Below, in pieces: positions 52,677 to 54,844 of a stretch of 54,844 nucleotides of DNA. The notes beneath the pieces were generated by a model. It made no database searches, was not told the origin of the DNA, and worked only from the letters and a program-made list of their open reading frames with translations. This DNA comes from Gammaproteobacteria bacterium (GTDB lineage Bacteria > Pseudomonadota > Gammaproteobacteria > Pseudomonadales > Pseudomonadaceae), in the NCBI GenBank assembly GCA_018826895.1, contig JAHJYA010000103.1, positions 1 to 54,844 on the forward strand. Reading direction: 5' to 3'. A program made the translations under genes and the position numbers. The stretch's first letter is position 1, and each line of letters opens with the position of its first letter.

Positions 52677-52720
52677 TTGACAATGCAGGGGCGTAAACGT
52701 ATGTTTCAAACGCCTGTTTG
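52677..52720 (+). promoter_or_regulatory. Promoter with PsrA-like operator
   Basis: TTGACA (52677-52682), 17-bp spacer, TATGTT (52700-52705), followed at once by CAAAC-GCCT-GTTTG (52707-52720), which fits the PsrA consensus (G/C)AAAC-N2-4-GTTT(G/C). PsrA represses beta-oxidation genes in Pseudomonas, and the site overlaps the expected transcription start. The rest of the 304-bp gap 52519-52822 shows no gene. Confidence 0.6.
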
Positions 52721-52822
52721 ATTGCTCGATTGCTACGCTTGTAGACACTGCAGTCGAGTAGCTGCAAACGACCGATATTTCGGTCCACCCCACATAAGAG
52801 TCCACCGCAGAGGTTAACCGCT

Positions 52823-54628
52823 ATGCCTGATTACAAGGCCCCCTTGCGTGATATTCGCTTCGTTCGTGACGAGTTGCTCGGCTACGAAGCGCACTATCAG
52901 AGCCTGCCTGGCTGCCAAGACGCCACCCCCGATATGGTCGACGCCATCCTCGAGGAAGGCGCCAAGTTCTGTGAGCAGGTGCTCTCTCCGCTGAACCGTG
53001 TGGGTGACACTGAAGGCTGCACCTGGACCGCGGAAGGCGTGAAAACCCCGACCGGCTTCAAGGAAGCTTACCAACAGTTCGTCGAAGGCGGCTGGCCGAG
53101 CCTGGCCCATGACGTCGAGCACGGCGGTCAGGGTCTGCCTGAGTCCCTGGGCCTGGCGGTCAGCGAAATGGTCGGCACCGCCAACTGGTCCTGGGGCATG
53201 TACCCCGGCCTGTCGCACGGCTGCATGAACACTATCTCCGAGCACGGCACCGACGAGCACAAGCACACCTACCTGAGCAAACTGGTATCGGGTCAGTGGA
53301 CCGGCACCATGTGCCTGACCGAGCCGCATTGCGGTACCGATCTGGGCATGCTGCGCACCAAGGCCGAACCCCAGGCCGACGGCAGCTACAAGCTCAATGG
53401 CACGAAGATCTTCATCTCCTCCGGTGACCACGACATGGCCGAGAACATCGTCCATATCGTCCTGGCGCGTCTGCCCGATGCACCGGCCGGCACCAAGGGG
53501 ATTTCCCTATTTATCGTGCCGAAGTTCCTGCCCAACGCCGACGGCGAAGTGGGCGCACGCAACACCGTGACCTGTGGCTCCATCGAACACAAAATGGGTA
53601 TCCACGGTAACGCCACCTGCGTGATGAACTTCGACGGCGCCACCGGCTTTTTGATCGGCCCGCCGAACAAAGGCCTGAACTGCATGTTCACCTTTATGAA
53701 CACTGCACGTCTGGGGACTGCTCTGCAGGGCCTGGCCCACGCCGAGCTGGGCTTCCAGGGCGGCCTGAAATACGCCCGTGAGCGCTTGCAGATGCGTTCG
53801 CTGACCGGCCCGAAAGCACCGGACAAAGCGGCTGACCCGATCATCGTCCACCCGGACGTGCGTCGCATGCTGCTGACCATGAAGGCCTTTGCCGAAGGCA
53901 ACCGGGCGATGGTGTACTTCACCGCCAAGCAGGTCGACATCGTCAAATACAGCCAGGACGAAGCCGAGAAGCAGGCCGCCGATGCGCTGCTGGCCTTCCT
54001 CACACCGATCGCCAAAGCCTTTATGACCGAGGTGGGTTTCGAGTCCGCTTCCCATGGCATGCAGATCTACGGTGGCCACGGCTTTATCTCCGAGTGGGGC
54101 ATGGAGCAGAACCTGCGTGATTGCCGCATCTCCATGATGTACGAAGGTACCACTGGCATTCAGGCCCTCGACCTGCTCGGCCGTAAAGTGCTGATGACCC
54201 AGGGCGAAGCACTCAAGGGCTTCACCAAGATCGTCCACAAGTTCTGCCAGACTAACGAAGGCAACGCCGACGTCGCCGAGTTTGTCGCGCCACTGGCCAA
54301 GCTGAACAAAGAGTGGGGCGAGCTGACCATGAAGATCGGCATGGCGGCCATGAAGGACCGTGAGGAAGTCGGTGCGGCATCGGTCGACTACCTGATGTAC
54401 TCCGGCTACGCCTGCCTGGCCTACTTCTGGGCCGACATGGCGCGCCTGGCGACCGAGAAGCTGGCTGCCGGTACTGACGACGCGGCGTTCTATACCGCTA
54501 AGCTGCAGACCGCGCGCTTCTACTTCGGGCGCATCCTGCCGCGTACCCGTACTCATGTTGAAGCCATCCTCTCGGGTGCCAACAACCTGATGGATATGCA
54601 AGAAGAGAACTTCGCGCTGGGTTACTAA
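52823..54628 (+). CDS. Acyl-CoA dehydrogenase (long-chain type)
   Basis: 601-residue FAD enzyme catalysing the first step of fatty-acid beta-oxidation. [20 protein letters not shown] is the FAD/substrate region, and [20 protein letters not shown] plus [18 protein letters not shown] hold the C-terminal signature, with the catalytic Glu in YEGTTG. A C-terminal extension of about 100 residues marks the DUF/PA0506-like subgroup. Start has AGAGG before it. A PsrA-like operator lies at its promoter. Chain-length preference is unknown. Confidence 0.93.
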   Translation: MPDYKAPLRDIRFVRDELLGYEAHYQSLPGCQDATPDMVDAILEEGAKFCEQVLSPLNRVGDTEGCTWTAEGVKTPTGFKEAYQQFVEGGWPSLAHDVEHGGQGLPESLGLAVSEMVGTANWSWGMYPGLSHGCMNTISEHGTDEHKHTYLSKLVSGQWTGTMCLTEPHCGTDLGMLRTKAEPQADGSYKLNGTKIFISSGDHDMAENIVHIVLARLPDAPAGTKGISLFIVPKFLPNADGEVGARNTVTCGSIEHKMGIHGNATCVMNFDGATGFLIGPPNKGLNCMFTFMNTARLGTALQGLAHAELGFQGGLKYARERLQMRSLTGPKAPDKAADPIIVHPDVRRMLLTMKAFAEGNRAMVYFTAKQVDIVKYSQDEAEKQAADALLAFLTPIAKAFMTEVGFESASHGMQIYGGHGFISEWGMEQNLRDCRISMMYEGTTGIQALDLLGRKVLMTQGEALKGFTKIVHKFCQTNEGNADVAEFVAPLAKLNKEWGELTMKIGMAAMKDREEVGAASVDYLMYSGYACLAYFWADMARLATEKLAAGTDDAAFYTAKLQTARFYFGRILPRTRTHVEAILSGANNLMDMQEENFALGY

Positions 54629-54647
54629 CAGCCGCTGCTGTACCAAG

Positions 54648-54674
54648 AACCGCTGCCTCGGCAGCGGTTTTTTT
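54648..54674 (+). terminator. Intrinsic terminator of the acyl-CoA dehydrogenase gene
   Basis: AACCGCTGC-CTCG-GCAGCGGTT, a perfect 9-bp stem, then TTTTT. It runs into the left end of repeat element copy 4. Confidence 0.92.
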
Positions 54675-54676
54675 AT

Positions 54677-54760
54677 GGCTATGCCCCAGTGCTTTGGGGA
54701 TGTTGGGCTTGACGCCGGACTGACAAGTTTGTGTGTACAGCTCGAAGACTTGGCATAGCC
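54677..54760. mobile_element. Short relative of the nested-palindrome elements, copy 4 (84 bp)
   Basis: GGCTATGCCCCAGTGCTTTG at the left and ACTTGGCATAGCC at the right are inverted ends like those of copies 1-3 (C for T in the middle). It has no REPs inside and follows a terminator. Possibly a degraded or internally deleted copy. Confidence 0.45.
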
Positions 54761-54806
54761 CACTCCCGCGTGTACTGAACGTTTGGGTTGCGCCCCTCAC
54801 GGGCGC

Positions 54807-54838
54807 CACACCTTTCTTGCTTGCCCAAGAAAGGTGTG
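54807..54838. repeat. Perfect 13-bp inverted repeat at the window end
   Basis: CACACCTTTCTTG-CTTGCC-CAAGAAAGGTGTG, preceded by GGGTTGCGCCCCTCACGGGC. This looks like a common Pseudomonas dispersed sequence; its continuation is beyond the window. Confidence 0.7.
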
Positions 54839-54844
54839 CCAAAG

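Noticed and set aside
1..54844. tRNA, rRNA, CRISPR, riboswitch or prophage genes
   Set aside because: Looked for cloverleaf/CCA ends, evenly spaced repeats and integrase or capsid-type proteins; none seen. Small RNAs cannot be excluded by eye.

Overview
The window looks like chromosomal DNA of a Pseudomonas species. It is GC-rich, carries the typical Pseudomonas dispersed palindromes (GTAGGAGCGAATTTATTCGC-type REPs, GTGGGAGGGGCTTTAGCCGCG-type repeats), and its gene content and order match conserved Pseudomonas blocks: glyA-soxBDAG-purU-fdhA, creBC...creD, an iron-starvation sigma/anti-sigma/TonB receptor set, glcB-GNAT-gcvR-like-rarD-srkA, and comF/bioBFHCD followed by an acyl-CoA dehydrogenase. 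These are recollected synteny relations, not computed ones. No rRNA, tRNA, CRISPR array, prophage or intact insertion sequence was found.

Layout. 1-8.9 kb: one-carbon operon for demethylating sarcosine (glyA partial, soxB, soxD, soxA, soxG, purU, fdhA); sarcosine oxidase releases formaldehyde/C1-folate, PurU releases formate, FdhA oxidises formaldehyde, GlyA interconverts glycine and serine. 9-14.1 kb: a PlsC-like acyltransferase, an HD-GYP protein, a retropepsin-like exported protein and a chemoreceptor. 14.3-19.7 kb: creB-creC, a CBS protein, two small membrane-protein genes and creD. 20.2-22.3 kb: DUF4212 plus Na+/solute symporter. 22.3-25.6 kb: a repeat-rich stretch with a small membrane protein, a divergent XRE-type regulator/53-aa protein pair, and the tRNA hydroxylase gene trhP (yegQ). 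25.8-31.4 kb: an iron-uptake locus on the minus strand (ECF sigma, FecR, TonB receptor, PepSY protein, small membrane protein). 31.5-34.1 kb: a coupled DUF294/CBS/cNMP protein and a DnaQ-like exonuclease. 34.5-40.3 kb: malate synthase G, GNAT, GcvR-like ACT protein, RarD, SrkA. 40.4-46.0 kb: LacI regulator, ABC importer and metallophosphoesterase in one tightly overlapped operon. 46-51.4 kb: comF divergent from bioBFHCD. 51.4-54.6 kb: a mini flagellar-like protein, an HEQAH putative metallopeptidase and an acyl-CoA dehydrogenase.

The most interesting things outside the genes are: (i) a family of about 180-200 bp nested palindromes with GGCTATGTCCCA-type terminal inverted repeats enclosing a pair of opposed REPs (three copies, a short fourth, and a possible partial fifth), several of which abut the T-tract of an intrinsic terminator; (ii) a series of well-placed candidate operators: a three-half-site CreB-like tag before creD, Fur-like boxes in the iron locus, an RccR-like inverted repeat before glcB, a CpG-centred palindrome at the LacI start, a BirA-like site in the comF/bioB gap, a PsrA-like site before the acyl-CoA dehydrogenase and an Anr-like site before the HD-GYP gene; and (iii) the LacI-ABC-phosphoesterase operon, which may import and hydrolyse a phosphodiester. 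All functional statements rest on reading motifs and family memory; no searches were run.
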